Source of the DNA: Gautieria morchelliformis
Taxonomy: Eukaryota > Basidiomycota > Agaricomycetes > Gomphales > Gomphaceae
Assembly (NCBI GenBank): GCA_015179125.1
Contig: WHVA01000293.1
Coordinates: 78,553-142,552 of the forward strand
Length of the DNA stretch: 64,000 bases
Direction: 5' to 3'
Shown in pieces: positions 31,650-40,766 of the stretch; position 1 is the stretch's first letter; the number at the start of each line of letters is the position of its first letter. The position numbers and the translations under genes were made by a program. The notes beneath the pieces were generated by a model that was given only the letters and a program-made list of their open reading frames with translations, had not been told where the DNA came from and searched no databases.

Positions 31650-32030
31650 GGAGCATCGGCTCCATTTGTCTCACTCTTCGTTCTTCTTTTTTGTCATTAA
31701 ACCTTTTTGAGCTACAGGTCCATTTGTCTCACTGTCGCTTCATCATTTTTGCCGTGAAACCTTTCCGCGCATCGTCACCGTTTGTCTCACCGTAGCTTCT
31801 TCATTTTAGCAGTGCTGTTGCTTCATCGTTTTTGCCGTGAAACCTTTCTGCGCATCGTCACCGTTTGTCTCACCGTAGCTTCTTCATTTTAGCCGTGCTG
31901 TTGGTTCATCGTTATTGCCAACGTTGACTCGTGACCAGCCTTCACCGTTTGTCTCACCGTACCTTCTTCATTTTTGCCGTCAACCCTTCTTGCAACTTCT
32001 CAATTTCTCTCACTGTTGGTTCATCGTCAT
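31650..32030 (+). repeat. Degenerate minisatellite, period about 83 bp
   Basis: The segment GTCACCGTTTGTCTCACCGT recurs at 31774, 31857 and (as TTCACCG...) 31941, with shorter degenerate copies at about 31657 and 31719. It sits near the 5' end of the putative Helitron. Confidence 0.8.
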
Positions 32031-32031
32031 T

Positions 32032-32300
32032 CACACTACCATGCTGTCGCGAACCAAAATCCTGCAAATCTCTTGCCAAAATAAACAGCGTACCCGTCGG
32101 TCTCCCCCTCAACGCTGGCCCGACCGTCGCTGCCGGCAGTTAATCCGCCTACATCACATGACGCACACTACCGTGCAGTCGTCAATGAAAATCCTGGAAA
32201 TATCCTGCCGAAATAAACAGCGTACCCGACGGTCTGCCCCTCACCGCTGGCCCCGCCGTCATTTTCGCTGCTCGCGGTTAATGCGTCCACCACCGATCCT
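32032..32300 (+). repeat. Two-copy tandem repeat, period 132 bp
   Basis: CACACTACC starts at 32032 and again at 32164. Both copies contain AAATAAACAGCGTACCCG and GGTCTGCCCCTCA-like blocks. The frames across them encode similar Arg-rich peptides but no known domain. Confidence 0.8.
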
Positions 32301-32619
32301 CTCACGTGACCCAGGAAGAGGGAGGTAAGCGGTCGACTAACCATGTCAAGCTCTTTACATCACTCTATTTTCCAATATAGCAAGGATATTGACTGCTCTG
32401 AGTGGCTACTCATTGTGGTATCTTCTTTGTGTTTCTCCTTTCGCCTCTCGCAGGTGTCACATACAGATGACATCGCCAGTCAGTGTCTATGGTAAGGGGG
32501 CGGTTGCATTTGTGCAAGTGGGTTCATAACCATTCCCCAGTTATCTCCCCCCGTTTAATGCACTCCCTTCTTTAGTACAGATTTATTCTCAGTCAGGGAC
32601 TTTACTTGCGGTCAGTTCA
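32301..32619. other. Gap in the Helitron 5' region, no gene supported
   Basis: Possible small exons (CACATACAGATGACATCGCC near 32458, followed by a GGTAAGG donor-like site) may belong to the next gene. Nothing firmer is visible. Confidence 0.3.
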
Positions 32620-33122
32620 CAAGAGGGTCTCGTTCGCGTAGACCCAAATCCGTGCAGCGCGAGCAGGAAGAGGTAGCTTACTCTAAATTGTGTCGATTTA
32701 TTTCAGGTCAGACGTTGTGAGTAGTGTTTATATTTTTGCTTGCACCGACCACTTAACGCTGCTGCTAGCGTGGTATACCTCGCCATAATTCATGCTGCTC
32801 AACGCTCATTTACCCTTTCAGTCCAGGAAGTTAAAATGTTTCGTTCATTTGCACAAATTTCAGCTCCAAGACACGCAAGCTGCATCGCTTGGGAGTGGTC
32901 GATAAATCGGTTCACGGCGACCCCGTGATTCTGGATGTACCATTGGAAGACTTTTGGATCGACAGCTTCAACCGTGAGCTTTGTGAGTGGAAGCCACCGA
33001 ATAATACGACAGCGGAGATCTTTGAAGACCAATGTCAGAATGTGCAGGGGTTGTCCTTACGAACCGGTGCACTGGATCTAGACATATGCGTCGGCCAGTA
33101 TACGAAAAATAAGAGAGAATAA
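32620..33122 (+). CDS. Hypothetical gene with introns (putative Helitron cargo)
   Basis: Likely exons: a basic stretch SRSRRPKSVQREQEE ending near 32671 before a GTAGCT donor-like site, and a last exon opening after TTTCAG at about 32870 that reads KLHRLGVVDKSVHGDPVILD, VPLEDFWIDSFNREL and GALDLDICVGQY to TAA near 33120. The last exon is clean for about 80 codons and looks like real protein (mixed acidic and hydrophobic, conserved-looking turns), but I do not recognise it. The 5' end is uncertain. Confidence 0.4.
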
Positions 33123-33267
33123 ATAATCATTAGGAGAACGGTTTATATGAGTCCTCGGTCCAGGTCAGACATAAAATCTACAAGACAAAAACAGAAAGGG
33201 AGGGCGGAGGGCAAGCATAGACATCCGCTGTCATGATCAAGTTTATATTTTTTTTCCAGCGCCACTA

Positions 33268-33903
33268 TTGTATCGTCGTGTAACAACTACCTGCGAGTCG
33301 ACCCATCAGAGCCAACATGGGTATCTTCTGTACGAACATAACGGCTCCTCCCATTTTAGAGCCTCCGTGTCGGAACCGGCCCAACACAGCCAAGTCGAAC
33401 AGACGCGGTGTGCTACAGAGAGGCTGCGCATGATACACAGCCGCCATGTAGCAGACCGCGACTATTTGACTTGGCTGCATCGGGACGGTTCAGAGGTAGT
33501 GAAAAAGGCTTGGTGCAAATTGTGGGAGGACCGCGGGAGGTCGACCACCTTTTTCATCCTTTGGGATGACATAATTTTTGCTTCCGGTGCCCTTCCCCTG
33601 TCTGCGCCTACCCGCCCTCCTCTTTCATCAGCCTCCTGTGCCCCTCCTCTTTCCCAAGAGTACACTACTCAACGCTTGAATGATGTGCTCATTGGGCTCG
33701 AGAAGAGTTCCAATAAGCTCTTCGTCTTCTACAAGGTAAGGAATGTGATAAATCTCAGCACGACAATATGTTTTCTTACAGTTTTAGCTGCTGCTAAGCA
33801 CTCCTTGACCTGTGAGGCTTCCACGACCAGCCAGGTGAGTCCGGCTAGGGCGAGGATGAGGGTAGCTGACGGGGACTGGGCAGAGCACGAACGTTACCAA
33901 TAA
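33268..33903 (+). CDS. Hypothetical gene (putative Helitron cargo)
   Basis: A 211-codon frame follows a pyrimidine tract and TTTTCCAG at 33260, so translation may start upstream of the first visible ATG. A canonical intron (GTAAGGAATG...CTTACAG, about 33736-33780) may remove part of the frame, joining LFVFYK to a VLAAAKHSL segment. Visible blocks: RMIHSRHVADRDYLTWLHRD, a Trp-rich KKAWCKLWEDRG, and IIFASGALPLSAPT. No domain is recognised. It lies 146 bp after the previous hypothetical gene in the same orientation; the two could be one gene. Confidence 0.35.
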   Translation: MYRRVTTTCESTHQSQHGYLLYEHNGSSHFRASVSEPAQHSQVEQTRCATERLRMIHSRHVADRDYLTWLHRDGSEVVKKAWCKLWEDRGRSTTFFILWDDIIFASGALPLSAPTRPPLSSASCAPPLSQEYTTQRLNDVLIGLEKSSNKLFVFYKVRNVINLSTTICFLTVLAAAKHSLTCEASTTSQVSPARARMRVADGDWAEHERYQ

Positions 33904-34164
33904 ACGGCAATGACCGCATACAATGGGATGTGTCAACACGCACAGCATGACTTGAAGAACGGTGAAGACGAAGAACACGACTATCTAACAGATTCTAGAC
34001 TATCCGTCAACACACGACATGTGCATGAAAGCTGAATTATAACGCCTACGAAACTGTGAACAGCATCACCGAAAGTTTGGGTGTATTTGTGGACGAGGTT
34101 ACTAGGTGCGTACGGTTAGCTGCGGTGTGTCTAAGGGAGACCCTAATGTTTGGAATGTCTTAAA

Positions 34165-34310
34165 GGGTGGCACGAAGTACGGTCCACGCGAAGACCTGGA
34201 GGAGGCGATTTCATTGGATCGAGAAGCTCTCCAGCTGCGACCTGCACTGCATCCTGAACGATCCTCCTCCCTCAACCACATCGCAATTGCGGATGTCGCG
34301 TTCATCAGTT
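34165..34310 (+). pseudogene. Captured TPR-repeat fragment (TPR/CHAT-type protein)
   Basis: The frame reads YGPREDLEEAISLDREALQL and LRPALHPERSSSLNHIA, one tetratricopeptide repeat of the highly repetitive kind found in Agaricomycete TPR/CHAT proteins, where RREDLEEAISLxREAL is the usual repeat. Only about 1.2 repeats remain, with no start and an abrupt change of sequence at both ends. It is a gene fragment, as expected for Helitron or other transposon capture. Confidence 0.75.
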
Positions 34311-34800
34311 GCGCGGGGGTTGTGATCATGATATTCCTCTGCAGCACACTCGCTACTGCAACACAGCTACTCTGTTTCGCAACGTGGCCACGTGATGCAG
34401 CCAATACAGTCCCCATCGCTTCTCTTCTCTATGCCTCCATCCCTGGATGCAGTACCCGGGCTTTTATCTCCGCTCCTTTCATCCTTTGACATTCTATTAT
34501 GTCCTCCAATGCACGCACCCGCTCCACGTCACCCTCCGCCCCCGTCAAATGCGCCCTGTCTCCTCCTCGCCACCCGTGCACACCCACCGCACCAAGCCAC
34601 GCGCTCCCATCCCCGCCCAGCAGCGCATCCTCCACACACTCGCCGACCTCCGCCGCGCACACGTCCGTCTTCGATTTGGCCCTCACCCTAACGTGGCCGC
34701 GTGATGCAGCCAATACGGTCCACATCCCTTCTCTTCTCTGTGCCTCGATCCCTGGATGCAGTACCCGATCTCCGCTCCTTTCATCCTTTGACATTCTATT

Positions 34801-35080
34801 ATGTCCTCCAACGCATGCGCCCGCTCCACGTCACCCTCTGCCCCCGTCAAGCGCGCCCCGTCTCCTCCTCGCCACCCGCCCACACCCGCCGCACCAAGCC
34901 GCGCGCTCCCATCCCTGCTCAGCTGCGCATCCCCCACACCCTCGCTGACCTCCGCCGTGCGTACGTCCGTCTTCGATTTGGCCCTCACCCTGGGGCTGCA
35001 CGTGTGGACTGGATGGTCGAGTGGAACGTCGAGGCTGCGCACCGCATATCCGGAGAGGTACGCACCCAGCGCACCCAGCG
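34801..35080 (+). CDS. Uncharacterised SP/TP-rich protein, copy b of the three-copy family
   Basis: ATG 34801 gives MSSNACARSTSPSAPVKRAP, a Ser/Pro/Thr-rich, probably disordered N-terminus, followed by TSVFDLALTLG. In copy c the same frame continues SLVVHWMVEGNVEAAHRISGE up to a GTACGC donor-like site, with a downstream CCCCTACAG acceptor; copy b has a small insertion/deletion after LTLG that shifts the frame before the equivalent WMVEWNVEAAHRISGE. It may therefore be broken. The SVFDLALTLG...EAAHRISGE block is the best candidate for a conserved core. I do not recognise the family. Confidence 0.4.
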
Positions 35081-35614
35081 CTACTCACCCCTCCCCTCAC
35101 CCGCTCACGCATGTCTGCCCCTACAGTCCCCCCGCGAGCACGCCACACTGGCCTCCATCCATGATGGACGCGACATGGTGGGCCATTGTAGATGCTGCGC
35201 AAAGCCACGGGCAGTTGTTGGCGTTGATGTGTGTCCGGGCTTGCGCCTGTCACTGGTTGAGTAAAGTACGCTTACCGTACGTCCGACGTTACTGAACACT
35301 GTTCAAAGGGGGAAACTCGAGCTTCTCTTATCTATGCCTCCATCCCTGGCTGCAGTACCTGATCATACGGTCCCCATCGCTTCTCTTCTCTATGCCTCGA
35401 TCCCTGGAATCAGTACCCGATCTCCGCTCCTTTCATCCTTTGACATTCTATTATCTCTTCCAATGCACGCACCCGCTCCACGTCACCCTCCGCCTCCCAT
35501 CAAACGCGCCCCGTCTCTTCCTCGCCACCCGCGCACACTCGCTGCAGCAAGCCGCGCGCTCCCATCTCCGCCCAGCTGCACATCCCCCACACCCTCCCCG
35601 ACCTCCACCGGCGT

Positions 35615-35911
35615 ATGTCCGTCTTCGATTTGGCCCTCACCCTGGGGTCGCTCGTCGTGCACTGGATGGTGGAGGGGAATGTCGAGGCTGCGCACCGCAT
35701 ATCCGGAGAGGTACGCACCCAGCGCACCCTGCACAACTCACCCCTCGCTTCACCCGCTCACGCATGTCTGCCCCTACAGTCCCCTGCGAGCACGCCCACA
35801 CTTGCCTCCGTATTATCGCCAGGCGGGTTTTCCAGTGCTGGCACCCATATGCGTGGGGTGCGTTCTCTCTCTCACACACCGTCCTATACTTACCCTACGC
35901 TGCAGAGGTGA
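35615..35911 (+). CDS. Uncharacterised protein, copy c of the three-copy family
   Basis: Copy c has lost the start used by copies a and b (ATG to ATC at about 35452) but keeps an uninterrupted core MSVFDLALTLGSLVVHWMVE and GNVEAAHRISGE from ATG 35615. A GTACGC donor-like site and a CCCCTACAG acceptor-like site frame a probable intron of about 70 nt. It could produce an N-terminally shortened protein or be dead. Function unknown. Confidence 0.35.
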   Translation: MSVFDLALTLGSLVVHWMVEGNVEAAHRISGEVRTQRTLHNSPLASPAHACLPLQSPASTPTLASVLSPGGFSSAGTHMRGVRSLSHTPSYTYPTLQR

Positions 35912-36055
35912 TCGTCTCGGTTATGCCTCGTTCGACGAGTAGGGAGGCAAAAAACAATGTAGTCTGCTATTAATACACATAGTTGGCTGAATGGTGAACT
36001 GCTTCGTCTCCTGCTTCAATTCGCTTTCACTATTGTGTACCCATCATCGGTACCT

Positions 36056-36507
36056 TCATCCATCGTTGTTGACTATTTCCAGTAAGTGGCCTCTCATGCA
36101 TTGGATATGATTGGCGATATGCGTTAAAGCTTCCACAGGCACAGGAAGTGTCGTCACTTCGTACTCCAGGATTTCAATGTCTCTCAGCAACGGCAACGTG
36201 TGGTCTCTAGCAGAGAGACCGCGAAGATGGTAAGGAGGGTGCGTAGTCTCGAAGACTTCGATCAGTTGGTCCACTGCGGTCTCCATTGAGACTTTGGGGC
36301 GACTGGTCTGAAATAGACGTTAGCCATTCTCACGTGTGGAGTTAAGTTGTCATACGTTTCTACTCCTGCCCCTTTTCTCTGTTGCTTTAGTTGTGTGCCC
36401 GGGCATGTGAGTGGTTGATGTGAAACTGATTGAGTGGTAGTAGGGGTTCTGGATAAGTATTTATATTGTTTAGTTGATGCAAAGTTGCTGTCTTTCGGTT
36501 GTCTCAT
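36056..36507 (-). CDS. Hypothetical minus-strand gene with one intron
   Basis: Exon 1 starts at ATG 36507 (MRQPKDSNFASTKQY) and runs to about 36356. An intron of about 50-60 nt follows (GTATGA donor, GCTAACG branch-like site, TTTCAG). Exon 2 reads METAVDQLIEVFETTHPPYH, ARDHTLPLLRDIEILEYEV and HIANHIQCMRGHLLEIV. Frame agreement needs the acceptor a few bases after TTTCAG. It is divergent from the next gene (229 bp apart) and may share a promoter with it. A helical, leucine-rich protein of unknown function. Confidence 0.4.
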
Positions 36508-36735
36508 GTAGTGTCGTCATTGGAAATGTTTACAGATGAGACATGTCATTAGAATTTAAGTCATTACAAATCCAACCAAGGTTCATGGCTGTAGAATGGA
36601 TGTGCCTATCTGAAACATACTTACAAATGTGATCCGTGTTTTGGGTGTTCTGGGTTGGTGCATGATATGGGACATGATCACGTGATTTCAGGAGTATAAG
36701 TTCACAGTCCAGGCCATAGTTTTTGTACTATACAT

Positions 36736-37612
36736 ATGTCTACCGTCAATCTAACTGCCAATTTATGTCTTACTGGGGGTCGTCGTCAGACGGCGTCTCC
36801 TACTTACTACTGTCATTATAATACTGTCTTGCAGACCTGCCATGAGGATGTGGTCATCCCCGTCGACCTCCGTGTCTATAGTCCTCCTGGGGAATGTCTG
36901 TTGCCAGATAACACTGTTGCCCACGTTGTCGGCCGTATCTTTGCCCCCCCATCTTCCAAGATTTTGATGGATGTGTTATCTATTGTACCATATCCTGGAG
37001 ATCCAAAGGCCGACAATTATGAAGATAACATTCTAGATGACACATCTGTGGCCATTTGGGGGGTGGGGGCTGTCATCAATAATATGGAGTATGGAGCAGA
37101 TTCTAAGACGCACTTTTTTAACTTGGCTGTCTCTGACTATGTTCGAGATGGCACAAAGTCGTTCATGTTGGGGTTCGTGTCTTATCTGTTTTTTTTTTTG
37201 TGGTGTCAGTGTTCACTTTTGGGTGACCAGTTGTATTTATGATGGCAACTCTGTTCGTTGGAGGCGCACCCCAGCTCCTAACATAAACACTGCAATTTAT
37301 GTGTATGGGTTGCTGAAGGATGTTAATGAGCAGGGGAACCTGTCCATTGTTGTGGATCATGTTGCTTTGAGCCTTGGGTCTGGAACAATTGCTGGGAGGG
37401 GGGGAGGTGGTCCAGACAGGGGTGATAAAGGCAGTCGCCATCGCAGGAAATTCGCAGCTGCAGCTGTTGATGAATATAGGGCAGATGATGTCAATCAGAG
37501 GGATGACACCAGCATGCCTGCCACGTACAGCCCCTCGAAGGAAACTATGGCATCTGTGGCTGATGATTCCTCCAATTTGATGACTAGGAGTGGTAAGCGT
37601 CGTGCAACGTAG
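36736..37612 (+). CDS. Putative OB-fold/RPA-like ssDNA-binding protein (possible Helitron accessory gene)
   Basis: Exon 1 36736-37172, intron 37173-37230 (GTTCGT...ACCAG, 58 nt), exon 2 37231-37612: 272 residues without a stop. Blocks seen: VVIPVDLRVYSPPGECLLPD, NTVAHVVGRIFAPPSSKILM, VPYPGDPKADNYEDN, FNLAVSDYVRDGTKSF, CIYDGNSVRWRRTPAPNINT, IYVYGLLKDV, then a Gly/Arg/Ser-rich tail ending RSGKRRAT. The beta-rich pattern with VGRI, L.VSDYVRD and IYVYGLLKDV is what an OB-fold looks like, and such proteins of unknown function are common in Agaricomycetes. RPA-like genes are known in plant Helitrons, and this one lies in the same element, same strand, about 3.2 kb upstream of the helicase. The OB-fold call is inference; the gene itself is convincing. 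Confidence 0.55.
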
Positions 37613-37619
37613 ACGCCTT

Positions 37620-40600
37620 AACATATTTTGTCTTAGTGTTTACATGTATTTTTTGACATCCATGTGTATTCTCTGGAGATTTGTAAATTTATTATTGTCT
37701 GTGATACTTCTTGAGGATGGCATGCATATGTATTCTCAGCAGATTTATGTGGAAAGAACTGACCAGGAGGATGTGATAGCCTGGATGACACCTACACCTC
37801 AGTGCATTGACTGATGGTTACAGGTGACATCAGACTAGGAAAACCATTAGTAAATACCATAAGGAAATCAGGAAGCATCACTCATTTCAAGAACACATCG
37901 ATGCAGAAACCATGTGTCGTCCGGCTCTCACCCTACCGGGCATCCCGGGCAGGTATCAGTTGTGGGTATGTCTTGGATGCGAGCACAGAACAAACAGGCC
38001 TGCAGATCCCTTGCCTACGGATGAATTACTATTCGAACACTGCGCGCCTAGGAAATTAATGGCCAGCTAACCAGGAAAATATACTGCATCTGGTCGCCGC
38101 GGCTGATACCTAGGCACGGGAAGAATGATCACATGAGAGTTGGACCGAATAGTTACTGAGCACCCACACCCCACTGGTATCATGCACCTCTCACGTGCGA
38201 GTCACAGTACACGTCCACAACACGTCCACAATCACTTCGAGGCTGCCATAGGGCTAGGCGCTGTACCCGTATGGGCCGTATATATGGCTGCTGTATGGAT
38301 CCGTACCTACCAAAGCTAGGTTGGGGACATCCCACCGTATGGTGACAGTACGTATGACCTCCGTATGAGGCCGCACAATACTACATAGAGGAAAAGTCAC
38401 CCAACATGGTACTTATTAGTTCCAATTAGTAGGGAGGGAGTCAATGTATCCGCACAAGTTGTATCTCTAAACATTGACATAGTGGTTTTCAAGATAATAA
38501 TCCACATATTTCTGTACTATAGGACATTGGGGATGGAAACCGCACGATATGGAACGAACGACGTACAAATCATACATCAAATGTGACCGCGACTTTTATC
38601 TAATATACAGCTTCGCCAACACAAGGCGTGCAGTAGGTAGAAAATGAAGGCGCAGGAAATGGTTATGTGAGATGTGAATGTGACAGGCGGACGACGCGAA
38701 GCTAAATGAAAAAAGGACAATCAAGACACATTGGAGACTGAATCGATTAGGTATCGTACCACCTAAGGGCCCCTTCCATTGTTACACATTTTCTGTAAAC
38801 CATGTCAGGATTTTAAAGTCAATAATCCACATCTTTCTATACCTGCAGGATTTTGGCGATGTACTGTGGGAGATATAGAACGGAGGACATACAAATAACT
38901 GTTCAAAATAGTCCCAGGCGATCAAATCCGAGGTCCCTATCCAAGCTACAGCTTCGCCGACACAAGGCATGGGGTAGGTAAGGAACAATGCCTGAGGAAA
39001 AAAACGACGTATCACGCATGATGCAAAGGGGCTAGGTGGAAGACGTGAACCTAAATGAAACATGGACAAGTAAGATGCCTTCGTAGTTGAATTCGACAAG
39101 ACATCATACCATGTCAGGGCCCCTACGTTGCCGCTCTACTACCATATTCTGGCAGAATATGTCGCATATCACATCTGATTTTCTGTAGACACTCAGAGGC
39201 AGCATACTCTCTTCATGGATACTAATCGTATGTGAAGTTTTCGGCGCACAAACAGGCGTCCAAAAGGTTAAGAAATTTGCCATACGTGTGTGATGACGAA
39301 CGTCGCTATGCAGAAGACGAGGGTCGAGGAAGCTGTCACAGTGGAGTCATCCAAGGCGGTTGCGGAGGTTGTCAGCATGGAGTCCTCAAAGGAGCTTCAG
39401 GAGGTGTCGCAAAAGTGTGATATAAAGTATTATTTAGTCATGGGGAAAGTCTAGCAGCTCTGAGAATACATGACAGGAGTTATAGATGCGTGCTAGAGAC
39501 GTCTAGGATGGACGCTATGTTTGACATGACATGCTGTAGTGCACGTGGTATAAATCACGTGATAGATGTGACGAAAGAGTCCCCGGAACCGCCTCTGCTC
39601 CAGGCGTGCCATGCTTTAGGCATGGCGAGACCGCGGGGATATGATCCACTGTTGAGACCCAAGAGCGCGAGGGGAGAGATTGTGCACGGGGGGGACAACT
39701 TCGCATGACTGTGACGGTGGGATCGGACAGATACATGTGTGATACTTCGGGGTACAGGACACAACGGGACAACTCCAGAGACTCAGAGGAACAGACGATC
39801 CAATGCAACAGGGTGCGAACAGTCAGATGCCAGGTGATGTACTGTTGAGACGGCATATCGGTATATGCGCGATGCTGCCACTGTACCAGGCTATGATGGG
39901 TCCACTCAGCAAGTGAGCACCAGAGGGCTATGGGGTCGTACACAGGCATTGCAGAAGCGTGCTTATTCCTACCTCAGTGCTATAACCGTAGTGGAAGCCG
40001 TCAGCGAACCACTCCAATTCGTCCACAATCTTTTCAAGGTATCCAGCGAAGTCATAACAACCTGTTCCTGCGGACCTTCACAGTGAGTTAGACAGAGCAG
40101 GTTTAAATCCAAGCCTCCGCCAGAGCTCACATAGGTATGCAGGGGTTTTCTAATTTGCTGCAACGGACCGGCTTGGGTTAGAAAGAGGGCGATGACGCGT
40201 AAAACCAATAACTTCTCCCGTAGGACGCGAAGATTACACGGGGCTGTGTCCGGTTACTAATGCTGAGACAACGCTGTATAAACTGCAACCCTTTCTTTAA
40301 GACATCACATCCTTACCCTCGGACTTTATCGGAGTGACGACGTTGTCTCATCCAAAGATAGGGGCGCGATCTCCGGCAAGTTTTAGTTGATGAACCTTAT
40401 CATTCAGATGGTCCGCTGAGTCATTCGCCTGTATGGCATTCTCAGATGAGTAATCGACATGGGCCACGTCGAGATTTTATATAATGATCGTGTTCCCGTT
40501 AGCAGTTCGCAATCTTAACATCTTCATGACCTTTGAAATATACACGGAATTCCAACGGAGAGGACCCATTCATGTACGTCTTCTTTCAGCCAATGAGGGT

Positions 40601-40766
40601 TACCTGACCTTTTCGTACAGCTTCACGTGTTCTTCTTCGACGAGGGGAGATTCATTACACGTTTACATCTATTCTTCACAGATCCCAATGAACACGGGGT
40701 GATTGTCCATAACTACAACAAACAATCTCTTTAATCTGGTCACATCCAACTCCTATCTACAATAAC
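37620..40766. other. Long non-coding stretch between the OB-like gene and the helicase
   Basis: Only short frames, none with recognisable domains. It holds the 325-bp direct repeat at 38491-39140. The rest shows no repeat, RNA or gene that I can support. Confidence 0.5.
38491..39140 (-). repeat. Two diverged tandem repeats, period about 325 bp
   Basis: AATAATCCACAT.TTTCT.TA, CAGCTTCGCC.ACACAAGGC, CTAAATGAAA and GGGCCCCT occur in order in both copies (starting 38491 and 38816). The minus-strand frame 38782-39099 and its broken counterpart in copy 1 share FHLxSRxPP and PMPC/LHALCW-like blocks, so the repeat may be coding in origin. Confidence 0.65.

Larger units (their letters stand above)
34380..35950 (+). 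repeat. Three tandem copies of a small gene-like unit
   Basis: Copy a (34380-34689) and copy b (34690-35310) start ACGTGGCC.CGTGATGCAGCCAATAC; copy c starts near 35365. All contain CTTCTCTTCTCT.TGCC, CTCCGCTCCTTTCATCC and TTGACATTCTATTAT before the coding region. Copy a is cut at CCCTCACCCT, exactly where copy b begins, so it lacks the 3' half. Confidence 0.8.

Noticed and set aside
31650-32030. Regular repeats that could be mistaken for a CRISPR array
   Set aside because: Period about 83 bp with no conserved repeat/unique spacer alternation, degenerate copies, and a eukaryotic context. It is a minisatellite.
38391-38406. A second MITE end (GGAAAAGTCACCCA, like the 3' end of 19607-20029)
   Set aside because: No matching inverted partner or duplicated flank was found nearby, and the match is short.
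39232-39950. Several overlapping frames in the blank stretch as genes
   Set aside because: No start or splice context, no domain, and frames on both strands are of similar length, as expected by chance.
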